Shown: positions 24,139-32,164, numbered from the stretch's first letter. The stretch: 64,000 nt of DNA from Sphingomonas sp. (GCF_017304635.1 NZ_JAFKMA010000001.1:1054001-1118000), one strand, 5' to 3'. Numbers and translations: made by a program. The notes: generated by a model from the letters alone, not told the origin.

Positions 24139-25772
24139 GCGTTCGCTTCCTTCGGTTCCTTGGTCCAGTTTTCCAGCACGGCGTCCGGGAATGCCTCGAA
24201 CGCCGCCTGGACGACCGGGGTTGCGAGGATCGCGGCGCGATCCGCTTCCTCGGCGGCCTTGCGGCGTTCGGCGATCGTCGCCTCGCCCTCGGCATCCTGC
24301 GTCGTGACTTTCCAGCGAGTCGCGGTCAACTCGCTCAACCGCGCGGCGAGTTGCGCCGGCAGGTCGGCCGGCAGCGGCCGTTGCGTGCTCAGCACGAGTT
24401 CGGGCGGGTCGTAGCGGACCGGCCGCGCATTTGCGTTGAGGTGCGACAGCAGCGAGCCGCCACCGTTCCGCTCGATCAACGCGACCATCGCCTCGAACGA
24501 AGCCGGCAATGTCGGAGCGGCAGGCGCCGCCGGAGCAAGCGAAGGTGCAGCCGACGGCGCCGCGATCGGCGCACCGCTCGCGATCTGCCGCGCCAGTTCA
24601 CCCGGATCGGGCAGACTGGAAGCATGGACGACACGCAGCAGCGCCATCTCCCCCGCCTCGATCGGCAGCGTCGCCTTCGCGACCTCGTCATGCCCCTTCA
24701 GCATCAACTGCCACAGCCGATGCAGCGCCGCGAACGACAGCGCCGTCGCCCAGCCGGCATAGGCGGCGCGCTCGTCGGCGGATTGCGACGGATCGGCCTC
24801 CCCGCCCAGCTTGGCGAGCGTCACCGCATGGACCGTCTCCAGCAGCCCGCGCAGCACCGCCTGCGGATCGACGCCGAGATCATATTGCCCGCGCAATGCC
24901 GCCAGCGCAGCGGGCGCATCGCCGTCGAGCAACAGCCCGAACAAATCGCGGATCGCGGCGCGGTCGCTCAAGCCGAGCATCGCGCGGACCGCCGGCGCCG
25001 TGACGCCACCGCCCTCCATCCCGGCATGCGCGATCGCCTGGTCGAGGATCGAGAGGCCGTCGCGCGCCGACCCGTCCGCCGCCCGCGCGATCAGCGCCAG
25101 CGCCTCCGGCTCGGCCTCAGCCCCTTCGAGGGCCGCCACCTTCGCGAAATGCGCGGCCAGCTTGTCGGCGGGGATGCGTCGCAGGTCGAACCGCTGGCAC
25201 CGCGAGAGCACCGTCACCGGCACCTTCTGCACCTCGGTCGTGGCGAGCAGGAACTTCACATGCTCGGGCGGTTCCTCCAGCGTCTTCAGGAGCGCGTTGA
25301 ACGCGTTCTTCGACAGCATGTGGACTTCGTCGATGATGTAGATCTTGAACCGCGCGCCGAACGCCGCCAGCCGCGCCGCATCGATCACCGCGCGCATGTC
25401 GTCGACGCCGGTATGCGACGCGGCGTCCATCTCGATCACGTCGATGTTGCGCCCTTCCGCGATCGACACGCACGGCTCGCACACGCCGCAGGGGTCGATC
25501 GTCGGACCGCCCTGCCCGTCCGGGCCGATGCAGTTGAGCGCCTTAGCGATCAGCCGCGCGGTGCTGGTCTTGCCGACGCCGCGCACTCCGGTCAGCAGGA
25601 AGGCATGCGCCAGCCGCCCGCGCCGGATCGCGTTGGCCAGCGTCTGCACCATCGCATCCTGACCGATCAGCTGGTCGAAATTCTGCGGCCGGTACTTGCG
25701 CGCCAGGACGCGGTACGCGGTGTCCTTGGGCTGCGGCGGCTCACCGAGATCGAGGAAGGAGTCGTCGGACAT
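24135..25772 (-). CDS. dnaX: DNA polymerase III subunit gamma/tau
   Basis: Clamp-loader motor and replisome organiser. The 545-aa protein has YRVLARKYRPQNFDQLIGQ, Walker A GVRGVGKTSTARLIAKAL, the zinc cysteines in DPCGVCEPC with an earlier Cys in KALNC, Walker B IIDEVHMLS, and sensor 1 TTEVQKVPVTVLSRCQRF. The C-terminal third is Ala/Pro-rich, as in tau proteins. A possible gamma frameshift site was not found by eye. It is followed by the ybaB-like gene; 12 bases before its start lies the structured repeat at 25784. Confidence 0.95.
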   Translation of the reverse strand: MSDDSFLDLGEPPQPKDTAYRVLARKYRPQNFDQLIGQDAMVQTLANAIRRGRLAHAFLLTGVRGVGKTSTARLIAKALNCIGPDGQGGPTIDPCGVCEPCVSIAEGRNIDVIEMDAASHTGVDDMRAVIDAARLAAFGARFKIYIIDEVHMLSKNAFNALLKTLEEPPEHVKFLLATTEVQKVPVTVLSRCQRFDLRRIPADKLAAHFAKVAALEGAEAEPEALALIARAADGSARDGLSILDQAIAHAGMEGGGVTAPAVRAMLGLSDRAAIRDLFGLLLDGDAPAALAALRGQYDLGVDPQAVLRGLLETVHAVTLAKLGGEADPSQSADERAAYAGWATALSFAALHRLWQLMLKGHDEVAKATLPIEAGEMALLRVVHASSLPDPGELARQIASGAPIAAPSAAPSLAPAAPAAPTLPASFEAMVALIERNGGGSLLSHLNANARPVRYDPPELVLSTQRPLPADLPAQLAARLSELTATRWKVTTQDAEGEATIAERRKAAEEADRAAILATPVVQAAFEAFPDAVLENWTKEPKEANA

Positions 25773-25783
25773 CCCGCCTATCT

Positions 25784-26050
25784 AGGGCCCGGACCAAGGA
25801 CCGGCAACGGTCGTGACGGAGCGGATTTTGGTGCCCAGGCAGGAGCAAGGAGGGAGCGATCTGAAAGCATCGTGACCGACGCACGACGCACATGGGTGCC
25901 AAAATCCGCCCGCGCAGCGGTCGCCGTGAGAAGCCCGCCGAGCGGCGTCGCTCGTTTGCGCGTAGCTTCAGCTACGCGTCTGCACCACGCCCCTTGTCAG
26001 CGGGCTTCTCACGGCGATCACGGCCATTGCCGGCCATTGGTCCGGGCCCT
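25784..26050 (+). repeat. Structured dispersed element, copy 1 (three-way-junction fold)
   Basis: Fills the 310-base gap before dnaX. Three nested stems are visible. P1: 25784-25816 with 26018-26050, 29 of 33 positions complementary. P2: 25821-25837 with 25893-25909, 15 of 17. P3: 25921-25938 with 26000-26017, perfect over 18, enclosing an 8-bp hairpin at 25959-25978 with a TTCA loop. P3 abuts P1 with no spacer. The segment GGTCGTGACGGAGC and the AGCAAGGA stretch recur in copy 2 at 27071-27340 on the other strand. Could be a non-coding RNA or a mobile intergenic element. Confidence 0.75.
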
Positions 26051-26082
26051 CGGCACGGCGCGCCGCGACGTCGAAGCCTCTG

Positions 26083-26391
26083 TCAGCGCCAGCGGCGGTA
26101 ATAGGGCCGCCGGTAATAGCGCGAGCGATAGTATGGGCGATGGCGCCAGGACCGGTACGGCCGGTACGTATAGCGCGGACCCCAGCGGCGGAAGCCGTAG
26201 CGACGATAGCCGTAGCGCGGACCGTACCGATATCGGTCGCGGTAACGATATTGCTCGGCCTTGACCGGCGTGATCGCCGCCGGCGTGGCGGGCAGGACGC
26301 GGACGGTGGTGGTCTCCGCAGCGGCGGGGTTCGCGGCGAGCGACAGGCCGGTGAAGGTCAGCGCGGCGGCCAGGATCGTGAGCAGGCGCAT
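26083..26391 (-). CDS. Small secreted Arg/Tyr-rich protein
   Basis: A 102-aa protein with a signal peptide (MRLLTILAAALTFTGLSLAA, cleavage likely after ANPAAA). The mature part becomes a run of Arg-Tyr repeats (YRYRDRYRYGPRYGYRRYGF and similar) with Pro and Trp, giving a very high positive charge. A GAGAGGA ribosome site precedes the ATG. Such RY-rich exported proteins occur in alphaproteobacteria without known function; binding to anionic envelope polymers is a guess. Neighbour of another basic secreted protein. Confidence 0.7.
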   Translation of the reverse strand: MRLLTILAAALTFTGLSLAANPAAAETTTVRVLPATPAAITPVKAEQYRYRDRYRYGPRYGYRRYGFRRWGPRYTYRPYRSWRHRPYYRSRYYRRPYYRRWR

Positions 26392-26725
26392 GGTTCATCC
26401 TCTCGACGTTGGGCCGGGATGGTATCAGCTTGGCGGGCGGATGGAAGGGCGATCCGGTGGGCGGGTCGGCGTTCGGGATGGGTCGGGACTGGTTGTGGCG
26501 TCGCGGCGGAGCCGCGTCGTCGGACGGGCCGCTGGCTCGCCGGCCGCGCTTGCGCGACTTGGCATCAGCTTCGCTGCTGCCATGCGCGCTGCGCGGTGGG
26601 AGCCGGAACGACCCGCGGCGAAATCGTTGTGGCTGCTTCCGTCAGGATCTGACCAGGTTGGCGACGACCACGTCCGCCCGACTCCCGCGGCGCATATGGC
26701 GGGGTCGGGCGGTGGTTTCAAGCGC
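26392..26725. other. Intergenic stretch without a supported gene
   Basis: 334 bases between the two small secreted-protein genes. Apart from the ribosome site of the downstream gene and short GC palindromes (for example CGCGGC-GGA-GCCGCG near 26503), I see no coding signal, RNA gene or repeat that matches other parts of the window. Confidence 0.5.
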
Positions 26726-26983
26726 TTACCAGCGCACGCGCACCTTCTTGCAGGTGCGGTACTTGTGACCGTGCTTCCACCAGGTCCGGCACTGCGTCTT
26801 CCAGCGGGTGCGGCCATGCCAGCCGTTATGGTGATCGCGCACCGTGGTGCGGCTCGTGACCTGACCATGGTCGCTGGTCGTGACGGTCCGCGTCGTCGTG
26901 GTCTGCGGCGCGGCCGTCGCGGCGCCCGGCACCATCATGGCGCCGGCGACGAACGCGGCGCTCAGACAAGCTGCTATTTTCAT
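26726..26983 (-). CDS. Small secreted basic protein rich in Thr, His, Trp and Arg
   Basis: An 85-aa protein. Signal peptide MKIAACLSAAFVAGAMMVPG with cleavage near ATAA. The mature chain has a Thr-rich start (PQTTTTRTVTTSDHGQVTS) and a basic, aromatic end with WKTQCRTWWKHGHKYRTCKK containing two cysteines that could form a disulfide. The ATG at 26983 follows a GGAGT-like ribosome site. The end of this gene and of the RY-rich gene downstream share a KxRxRW/YRRWR-like basic aromatic character. Function unknown; possibly cell-surface binding. Confidence 0.7.
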   Translation of the reverse strand: MKIAACLSAAFVAGAMMVPGAATAAPQTTTTRTVTTSDHGQVTSRTTVRDHHNGWHGRTRWKTQCRTWWKHGHKYRTCKKVRVRW

Positions 26984-27070
26984 TGTCACTCCTTTCACTC
27001 TCCCCTGATCCAGGGCAAACGACTTGGCGGCGAGGTCGTTCCATGAGCGCAATGGCCGGAGCGGGCGTTG

Positions 27071-27340
27071 TCGGGTCCGTAGTCGTCTGGCACGAGGATC
27101 GTGATTGTCAGCAGAAGGCCGCCGACGAGGAGTGCCGCGCCGTCGCGCAGCCGAAGCTGCGCGCAAGCAAGCGACGACGCTCGGCGGCCTTCTGCGGAAA
27201 ACCGCATGGCGGCGGCCCGATTTGGCGCCCGGCGGCGGCGCTACGTCAGTTTCGATGCCTTCAGCATCGCGCCTTCCTTGCTTCTTGCCCGACACCAAAA
27301 TCAGCTCCGTCACGACCTCGTGCCAGATGAGTACAGACCC
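27071..27340 (-). repeat. Structured dispersed element, copy 2 (three-way-junction fold)
   Basis: Second copy, in opposite orientation, between the ferredoxin stop codon and the basic secreted protein gene. P1: 27310-27340 with 27071-27104 (three mismatches, one gap). P2: around 27289-27305 with about 27214-27230, including wobble pairs, with an inner 6-bp hairpin CGATGC/GCATCG. P3: 27181-27195 with 27111-27125, perfect over 15, enclosing an 8-bp hairpin at 27144-27163 closed by a UUCG loop. Stem sequences differ from copy 1 yet stay paired. The rest of this 356-base gap (26984-27070) shows nothing clear. Confidence 0.75.
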
Positions 27341-27672
27341 TAGCGCCCCTGCATGTTGCGCGCCTCGGGCGGAATGCGGACGGTGAGGCCGTCGAGCGTG
27401 TCGTCGAGCACGATCTGGCAGGCCAGCCGGCTGTGTCGCGTCGCGCTCGCCGCGAGGTCGAGCATGTCCTCCTCCTCCTCGACCGCCGGCGGCAATCGCG
27501 CGAAGTCGGTGGCGTCGACGATCACATGGCAGGTCGAGCAGGCCATCTGTCCCTCGCACGTTCCTTCCAGCGGTTCGCCGGCGTTCTGCGCGACCGACAG
27601 CAAGGTGTCGCCCAGCGCCGCCATCACGTCACGCACCCCGCCGTTGCGTTCGATGAAACGGATGCGGATCAT
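27340..27672 (-). CDS. [2Fe-2S] ferredoxin, adrenodoxin type
   Basis: A 110-aa electron carrier. The cluster ligands are in GTCEGQMACSTCHV (Cys39, Cys45, Cys48) and RLACQIVL (Cys85), the C-x5-C-x2-C...C pattern of Isc/adrenodoxin ferredoxins. It starts at the ATG 27670-27672, overlapping the stop of the cysteine desulfurase gene by 4 nt, so it probably supplies electrons to Fe-S cluster assembly. Its stop codon TAG forms the edge of repeat copy 2. Confidence 0.92.
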   Translation of the reverse strand: MIRIRFIERNGGVRDVMAALGDTLLSVAQNAGEPLEGTCEGQMACSTCHVIVDATDFARLPPAVEEEEDMLDLAASATRHSRLACQIVLDDTLDGLTVRIPPEARNMQGR

Positions 27673-28769
27673 GCCGCCGCTCGCTGCGCGCGTGCCGCCG
27701 CGTCGATCCGCGTCAGCGCCTCGCACAGCTCGTCCTCGCGCGTGTAGCGACCGAACCCGATCCGGATGCTGGAGCGCGCCTCCGCCTCGCTCAGCCCGAT
27801 CGCGCGGAGCACATGGCTCGATCGACCCGACCCGCTTGCGCAGGCCGACCCGGCGGAAAAGGCGATGTCGCGCAGGTCGGACATCAGCCGCGCCACGTCG
27901 AGCCCCGGAAAGCGCACGTTGAGATTGCCGCGATAACGATGCTCGGTCGATCCGTTGACGATCCACCCGTCGCCCAGCGTAGCGATCGCCGCATCCCACA
28001 AGCGATCGACATGCGCCGCGTCCTGCCCGGCGCGATCCTGCATCAGTTGGGCAGCAACACCGAACCCGGCGCACAAGGCTGGCGACAGCGTGCCCGATCG
28101 TCCCGCCGCCTCCTGCCCGCCGCCATGCAGCAGCGGCGCCAGCGCCGCCTTCTCGCCGATCCACAACGCGCCGATCCCCTTGGGGCCGTAAATCTTGTGT
28201 GCCGAGACGGCCACCATGTGGTCGGTCATCCCGACCGGCAGCGGCACGCGCCCATAGCCCTGCACCGCGTCGCATAGGAGCGCCGAGCCGACCTGCCGTG
28301 CAAGGCCGAGCAGTTCGGCCAGCGGCTGGATCACCCCGATCTCGTTATTGACCAGCATCGCCGCGACCAGTCCGACCCCCGGCCGGATCGCTGCGCGCGC
28401 CGCGTCGAGATCGACCAGGCCGTCGCGCCCGACCGGCAGGATCGTGATCGCCCGCCCGCGCCGCGCCTCCGCCGCGACCGTATCGAGGACGGCGGCATGC
28501 TCGGTCGCGATCGTGACGATCGGGCCGTCGGTGCCCTGGATCGCCCAGTTGATCGCCTCCGTCGCGCCCGAGGTGAAAGATAGCGCGCCGTCGCCCGCTC
28601 CGAACCCGCGCGCCACACGTTCGCGCGCCACCTCGACCGCCGCCTTCGCCGCGCGCCCCGGCCCGTGCGCCGAATGCGGATTGGCGTGTTGGTCGCGCAG
28701 CCAGGGCAGCATCGCGTCCAGCGCCTCTGGCGCGAGCGGCGTCGTCGCCTGATAGTCGAGATAGGTCAC
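27669..28769 (-). CDS. Cysteine desulfurase family protein (second of two)
   Basis: A 366-aa PLP enzyme of the NifS/IscS class. It has YLDYQATTPLAPEALDAML, the PLP-binding VSAHKIYGPKGIGAL lysine, and the reactive cysteine in SAGSACASGSGRSSHVL. It would take sulfur from cysteine for Fe-S clusters or thio-modification. The start is a GTG at 28767-28769 that overlaps the stop of the first desulfurase; the frame remains open upstream but is a shadow of that gene. Followed by the ferredoxin gene. Confidence 0.88.
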   Translation of the reverse strand: MTYLDYQATTPLAPEALDAMLPWLRDQHANPHSAHGPGRAAKAAVEVARERVARGFGAGDGALSFTSGATEAINWAIQGTDGPIVTIATEHAAVLDTVAAEARRGRAITILPVGRDGLVDLDAARAAIRPGVGLVAAMLVNNEIGVIQPLAELLGLARQVGSALLCDAVQGYGRVPLPVGMTDHMVAVSAHKIYGPKGIGALWIGEKAALAPLLHGGGQEAAGRSGTLSPALCAGFGVAAQLMQDRAGQDAAHVDRLWDAAIATLGDGWIVNGSTEHRYRGNLNVRFPGLDVARLMSDLRDIAFSAGSACASGSGRSSHVLRAIGLSEAEARSSIRIGFGRYTREDELCEALTRIDAAARAQRAAA

Positions 28770-29839
28770 GCCGCGCGCGCTCGTCCGGCAGCGATCGCGC
28801 GCCACTCGGCCAGGAACGCGTCGAGATCGGCCCGCGTCGTCGATCGCCCGAAACTTACCCGCACCACTTCCTGCGACGCCGTGCGATCCCAGCCCATCGC
28901 GGTCAGCACATGGCTCGGCTTCATGCTCCCGCTCGCGCAGGCACTCCCCGCCGATACCGCGATCCCGGCCATGTCGAAGCGGATCAGCTGCGTGGTCGCG
29001 GCCGTGCCCGGCATGCGATACGCGCCGATCGCCGGATACCGGCTCGCGTCGGCCAGGACCGGCTCGCCCCCCGCCGCCATGACGCCGGCGTCGAAATAGT
29101 CGCGTAACTCCTGATACTTGGCGATATCCTCGGGCTCGGCCAGCGCGGCGGCATAGCCGAGGATCGCGGGCATGTTCTCGGTCCCCGGGCGATAGCCGCG
29201 CTCCTGCCCGCCGGTCGGATCGAGCGTCGCGAGATTGCGGACCAGCAGCGCCCCCACCCCGATCGGCCCGCCGCGCTTGTGCGCCGACAGCGCGACGAAA
29301 TCGGCGTGCCGCGCAACCTCGCGATCGGCACCCGCCGGCATCTGCGCGGCATCGACCAGCAGCAGGTGGCCCGCCGCATGGATGCGCTCGGCCAGTGCGG
29401 CGATCGGCTGGCGCACCCCGGTCTCGGAATTGCACCATTGGATCGCGACGATCGCCTGCCCATCTCCTATCAGCATCGCATCGAGCGCCGCCATGTCGAC
29501 CAGCCCGTCCGCGCCGACCGGCACCAAGGCGATATCGTAGGCCGCGCGCAGCACCGCATCGTGTTCGACCGCACTCGCCAGCCGCCGCGCGACCGCGCTC
29601 CGTGTCAATGCGATCCGCAGCGACTCGCTCGCCCCGCTCGTGAACAGCACCTCGCCCGCCCAGCCATAGGCCGCCGCGACGCTCGCCCGCGCCTGCTCCA
29701 GCGCCGCCTTCGCCGCGCGCCCCTCCGCATGCGGCGACGACGGATTGGCCCAACGCGCGAACCCTTCCGCCATCGCCTCGCGCGCGGCGGGCAGCAGCGG
29801 GGTCGTCGCGGCATGGTCCAGATAGATACGGTCGGCCAT
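28766..29839 (-). CDS. Cysteine desulfurase family protein (first of two)
   Basis: A 357-aa NifS/IscS-type enzyme: MADRIYLDHAATTPLLPAA, PLP lysine in ALSAHKRGGPIGVG, and reactive cysteine in SAGSACASGSMKPSHVL. The lysine motif (HKRGGP) differs from its neighbour (HKIYGP), so the two are old duplicates with separate roles, not a recent copy. ATG at 29839; the longer frame reaches into the region before the hydrolase gene. First gene of the operon with the second desulfurase and ferredoxin, divergent from the hydrolase. Confidence 0.88.
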   Translation of the reverse strand: MADRIYLDHAATTPLLPAAREAMAEGFARWANPSSPHAEGRAAKAALEQARASVAAAYGWAGEVLFTSGASESLRIALTRSAVARRLASAVEHDAVLRAAYDIALVPVGADGLVDMAALDAMLIGDGQAIVAIQWCNSETGVRQPIAALAERIHAAGHLLLVDAAQMPAGADREVARHADFVALSAHKRGGPIGVGALLVRNLATLDPTGGQERGYRPGTENMPAILGYAAALAEPEDIAKYQELRDYFDAGVMAAGGEPVLADASRYPAIGAYRMPGTAATTQLIRFDMAGIAVSAGSACASGSMKPSHVLTAMGWDRTASQEVVRVSFGRSTTRADLDAFLAEWRAIAAGRARAA

Positions 29840-29940
29840 GATGCGGCGATTCGTTCCAATTGCGTGGGCGGGCGTCCTGCCTATATAGCGCGCAACCTTT
29901 CGCGCCACATCGGCGCGCGCACCAGTTTCGTCAGGATACC

Positions 29941-30597
29941 ATGCCCGAAGTCATCTTTCCAGGCCCCGAAGGCCGCCTCGAAGGGCGTTTCGCCCCCGCT
30001 CCCAAGCCCCGCGCGCCGGTCGCCATGATCCTGCATCCGCACCCGCAGGCGATGGGCACGATGAACAACCGCATCGTGATGGAGCTCTACAAGACGTTCC
30101 AGCGGCGCGGTTTCGCGACCTTGCGTTTCAATTTCCGCGGCGTCGGCAAGAGCCAGGGGACGTTCGACAACGGCATCGGCGAGCTGAGCGATGCGGCCTC
30201 GGCGCTCGACTGGGTGCAGAGCTTCCATCCGGAAGCGTCGACCACATGGATCGCCGGAGTCAGCTTCGGGGCGTGGATCGGCATGCAGTTGTTGATGCGC
30301 CGGCCGGAGATTCGCGGCTTCATCTCGGTCGCGCCGCCGGCCAACCTCTACGACTTCACCTTCCTCGCCCCCTGCCCGGCGAGCGGCATCCTGATCGCCG
30401 GCGAGAATGACGAGGTCGCGACTCCGCCCGCGATCCAGAAGCTGGTCGACAAGCTTCGGACGCAACGCCACATCACGATCCACCACGACACGATCCCGAA
30501 GGCGAACCACTTCTTTGAACACGAAATGCCCGAGCTGATGGGCAGCGTGGACAAGTATCTGGATATGCGCCTCGACCCCAATTCACCGATCCGGTGA
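29941..30597 (+). CDS. Alpha/beta hydrolase (YcjY/serine aminopeptidase-like)
   Basis: A 218-aa hydrolase starting MPEVIFPGPEGRLEGRFAP. It shows ILHPHPQAMGTMNN, a segment with an HPHP oxyanion region, FNFRGVGKSQG, the nucleophile elbow GVSFGAW, the acidic segment AGENDEVATP and the final histidine in IPKANHFF. This matches a small esterase/hydrolase family common in alphaproteobacteria, substrate unknown. Start is at 29941; upstream frame is shadow of the divergent desulfurase leader. Confidence 0.85.
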   Translation: MPEVIFPGPEGRLEGRFAPAPKPRAPVAMILHPHPQAMGTMNNRIVMELYKTFQRRGFATLRFNFRGVGKSQGTFDNGIGELSDAASALDWVQSFHPEASTTWIAGVSFGAWIGMQLLMRRPEIRGFISVAPPANLYDFTFLAPCPASGILIAGENDEVATPPAIQKLVDKLRTQRHITIHHDTIPKANHFFEHEMPELMGSVDKYLDMRLDPNSPIR

Positions 30598-30607
30598 GCC
30601 GGTCGCC

Positions 30608-30694
30608 GATTTAGCGTCAGCTAAATCGCGACTTCAGGCTCACCCGGCCGACGGCGCTCAAGCGCCGGCCGACGGCAGCGGCTTTGCCGCTGCC
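30608..30694. repeat. Three short perfect hairpins
   Basis: GATTTAGC-GTCA-GCTAAATC at 30608-30627, GGCGCT-CA-AGCGCC at 30653-30666 and GGCAGCGGC-TTT-GCCGCTGCC at 30674-30694 lie between two convergent genes. They may act as a two-way transcription end; the pattern of ATTTAGC hairpin plus GC hairpins also looks like the mosaic repeats seen elsewhere. Confidence 0.5.
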
Positions 30695-30706
30695 CGCCCT
30701 AATGCT

Positions 30707-30832
30707 TTACCCGCGCCGCAAGATCTTCCGCGCCTCCCGCGGCCCCGCCATCGCGCAGGCGACGAGGAAGAACGCGACCGCCAGCGGCGCGATGGCGATG
30801 CTCAGCAGGATGCGTTCGATCGGGTTCTTCAT
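30707..30832 (-). CDS. 41-aa single-span membrane protein
   Basis: MKNPIERILLSIAIAPLAVA followed by FFLVACAMAG and a basic tail (REARKILRRG). One long hydrophobic helix with an internal cysteine. The ATG has GGGGCAG upstream and lies 10 bases after the 55-aa gene. Too short for family assignment, but start, helix and tight spacing in an operon support a real gene. Confidence 0.6.
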   Translation of the reverse strand: MKNPIERILLSIAIAPLAVAFFLVACAMAGPREARKILRRG

Positions 30833-30842
30833 CGCCTGCCCC

Positions 30843-31010
30843 TCATAGCGTCCAGATCACCACGTTCGCGATCAGCACGATGGCCATCACCACCATCAAT
30901 ACGCCCTTGGTCCGCGTGTCCGGGCGAAGCGCCAGGCGGATGCCGAACCAGGTCAGGATGAACGCCGCGATCATCGCGATCGCGGGAGCGGCTTGTTCGA
31001 GGCCGGTCAT
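30843..31010 (-). CDS. 55-aa two-span membrane protein
   Basis: Two hydrophobic helices (AIAMIAAFILTWFGIRLAL and VLMVVMAIVLIANVVIWTL) joined by a basic loop RPDTRTKG, a helical hairpin. Its ATG overlaps the stop of the threonine dehydratase-like gene by 4 nt, strong evidence of translation. Function unknown. Confidence 0.65.
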   Translation of the reverse strand: MTGLEQAAPAIAMIAAFILTWFGIRLALRPDTRTKGVLMVVMAIVLIANVVIWTL

Positions 31011-32014
31011 GCGGTCTCGCTGAGCGCGGCGATGGCGGGGATGTCCACGGTGTCGGGCGCGATCACACTTGCATAAGCGTCGACGTCGACGTTGCCGCCC
31101 GACAGGATCACGAGCAGCCCCGGCTCGGCCGCGACCTTGCCGGCGAGCAACGCGGCGAGTGCGACCGCGCCGCCCGGCTCGATCACTAGATGCAGCTTCG
31201 CCGCCGCCCAGCGTTGCGCGGCGCGGACTTCCGCCTCGCTCACCGCCACGCCGGTCGCATCCCGCCGGGCGAGCACGTCGAACGTCAGCGGTGATACCTC
31301 AGGAGTCTGCAACGCGTCGCAGGCAGTCGGCGGCGGATTGGGACCGACCGGCTCGATCCAGCTCGCGTCGAGACTGCGGCGCATGTCGTCCCAGCCCTCG
31401 GGCTCGACCACGGTGATTCGCGCCTCGCCCAGACCCAGCGCGATCCCGGCCGCCAGACCACCGCCGCCGCACGGTACGACGACGTGAGTCGGCTCGCCCA
31501 GCCCCGCCGCCTCCATCTGCCGCCGCGCTTCGATCCCGACGCTGCCCTGTCCCTCGATCACCCATGGATCGTCGAAGCTCGGCACCAACGTCGCGCCGCG
31601 CGCCTCGGCCAGTTCGGCGGCGATGCGGATGCGATCCTCGGTCATGCGATCGTAGGGCACGACCTCCGCCCCCAGCGCCAACGTCCCGTCGCGCTTCGCC
31701 CGCGGTGCGTCGGCGGGCATCACGATCGTCGCGGGAATGCCGAGCCGCTTCGCCGCCCAGGCGACGCCCTGCGCGTGGTTGCCGGACGAGAAGGCGACGA
31801 CGCCCCGCGCCCGCTGATGCTCGTCCAGCGCGGTCAGCCGATGCCACGCCCCACGCAGCTTGAACGCGCCCATCGGCTGGAGCGACTCGGCCTTGAACGC
31901 GACCGCCACCCCGTTGATTTCGTGGCTGAAAAGCGGGGTCGGTGGCAGGATCGCCGCGATCTTCGCGGCGGCATCGCGCACCCCGGCGCGGGTCGGCTGT
32001 CGCACTATCGTCAC
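31007..32014 (-). CDS. PLP-dependent threonine/serine dehydratase family enzyme
   Basis: A fold-type II PLP enzyme of 335 aa from a GTG at 32014. The PLP lysine is in GAFKLRGAW, substrate loop SSGNHAQG, the phosphate-binding glycine loop CGGGGLAAG, and the C-terminal ILSGGNVD. It lacks the ACT-like regulatory domain of biosynthetic IlvA, so it resembles the catabolic threonine dehydratase or serine racemase group. An ATG 11 codons upstream (32047) is also open. Divergent from the decarboxylase gene; overlaps the 55-aa gene. Confidence 0.82.
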   Translation of the reverse strand: MTIVRQPTRAGVRDAAAKIAAILPPTPLFSHEINGVAVAFKAESLQPMGAFKLRGAWHRLTALDEHQRARGVVAFSSGNHAQGVAWAAKRLGIPATIVMPADAPRAKRDGTLALGAEVVPYDRMTEDRIRIAAELAEARGATLVPSFDDPWVIEGQGSVGIEARRQMEAAGLGEPTHVVVPCGGGGLAAGIALGLGEARITVVEPEGWDDMRRSLDASWIEPVGPNPPPTACDALQTPEVSPLTFDVLARRDATGVAVSEAEVRAAQRWAAAKLHLVIEPGGAVALAALLAGKVAAEPGLLVILSGGNVDVDAYASVIAPDTVDIPAIAALSETA

Positions 32015-32099
32015 TATTCGTCTCCGTCCCGCAATGACGCGGATCAAAACGCTTTACTTGGCCGTTTCGCGTCCCTAAGTCCGCCCTCCGCTGCCCCAT

Positions 32100-32159
32100 G
32101 GGACTTCCAACCGCAAGGCAGCTTTTTGTCACCGTCGGCGAAAGCCACTTGGAGGTCCC
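32100..32159 (+). promoter_or_regulatory. RBS-sequestering leader of the decarboxylase (speF-like RNA motif candidate)
   Basis: GGGACTTCCA at 32100-32109 pairs over ten positions (one wobble) with TGGAGGTCCC at 32150-32159, which contains the GGAGG ribosome site of the downstream gene. Alphaproteobacterial ornithine decarboxylase genes are known to carry the conserved speF RNA motif close to the start codon, so this leader (from about 32070) is a candidate member. When folded it would block translation. I judged this by eye; a covariance model search would decide. Confidence 0.5.
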
Positions 32160-32164
32160 TTGAA

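Noticed and set aside
27208-27559. ORF reading through structured element copy 2 towards the ferredoxin gene (minus)
   Set aside because: Its translation covers the repeat and gives Arg-rich sequence; copy 1 has stops in the same frame, so the element is not coding.
31484-32164. N-terminal extension of the decarboxylase frame
   Set aside because: 227 codons upstream are shadow of the dehydratase; the GGAGG-TTG start fits the family length.
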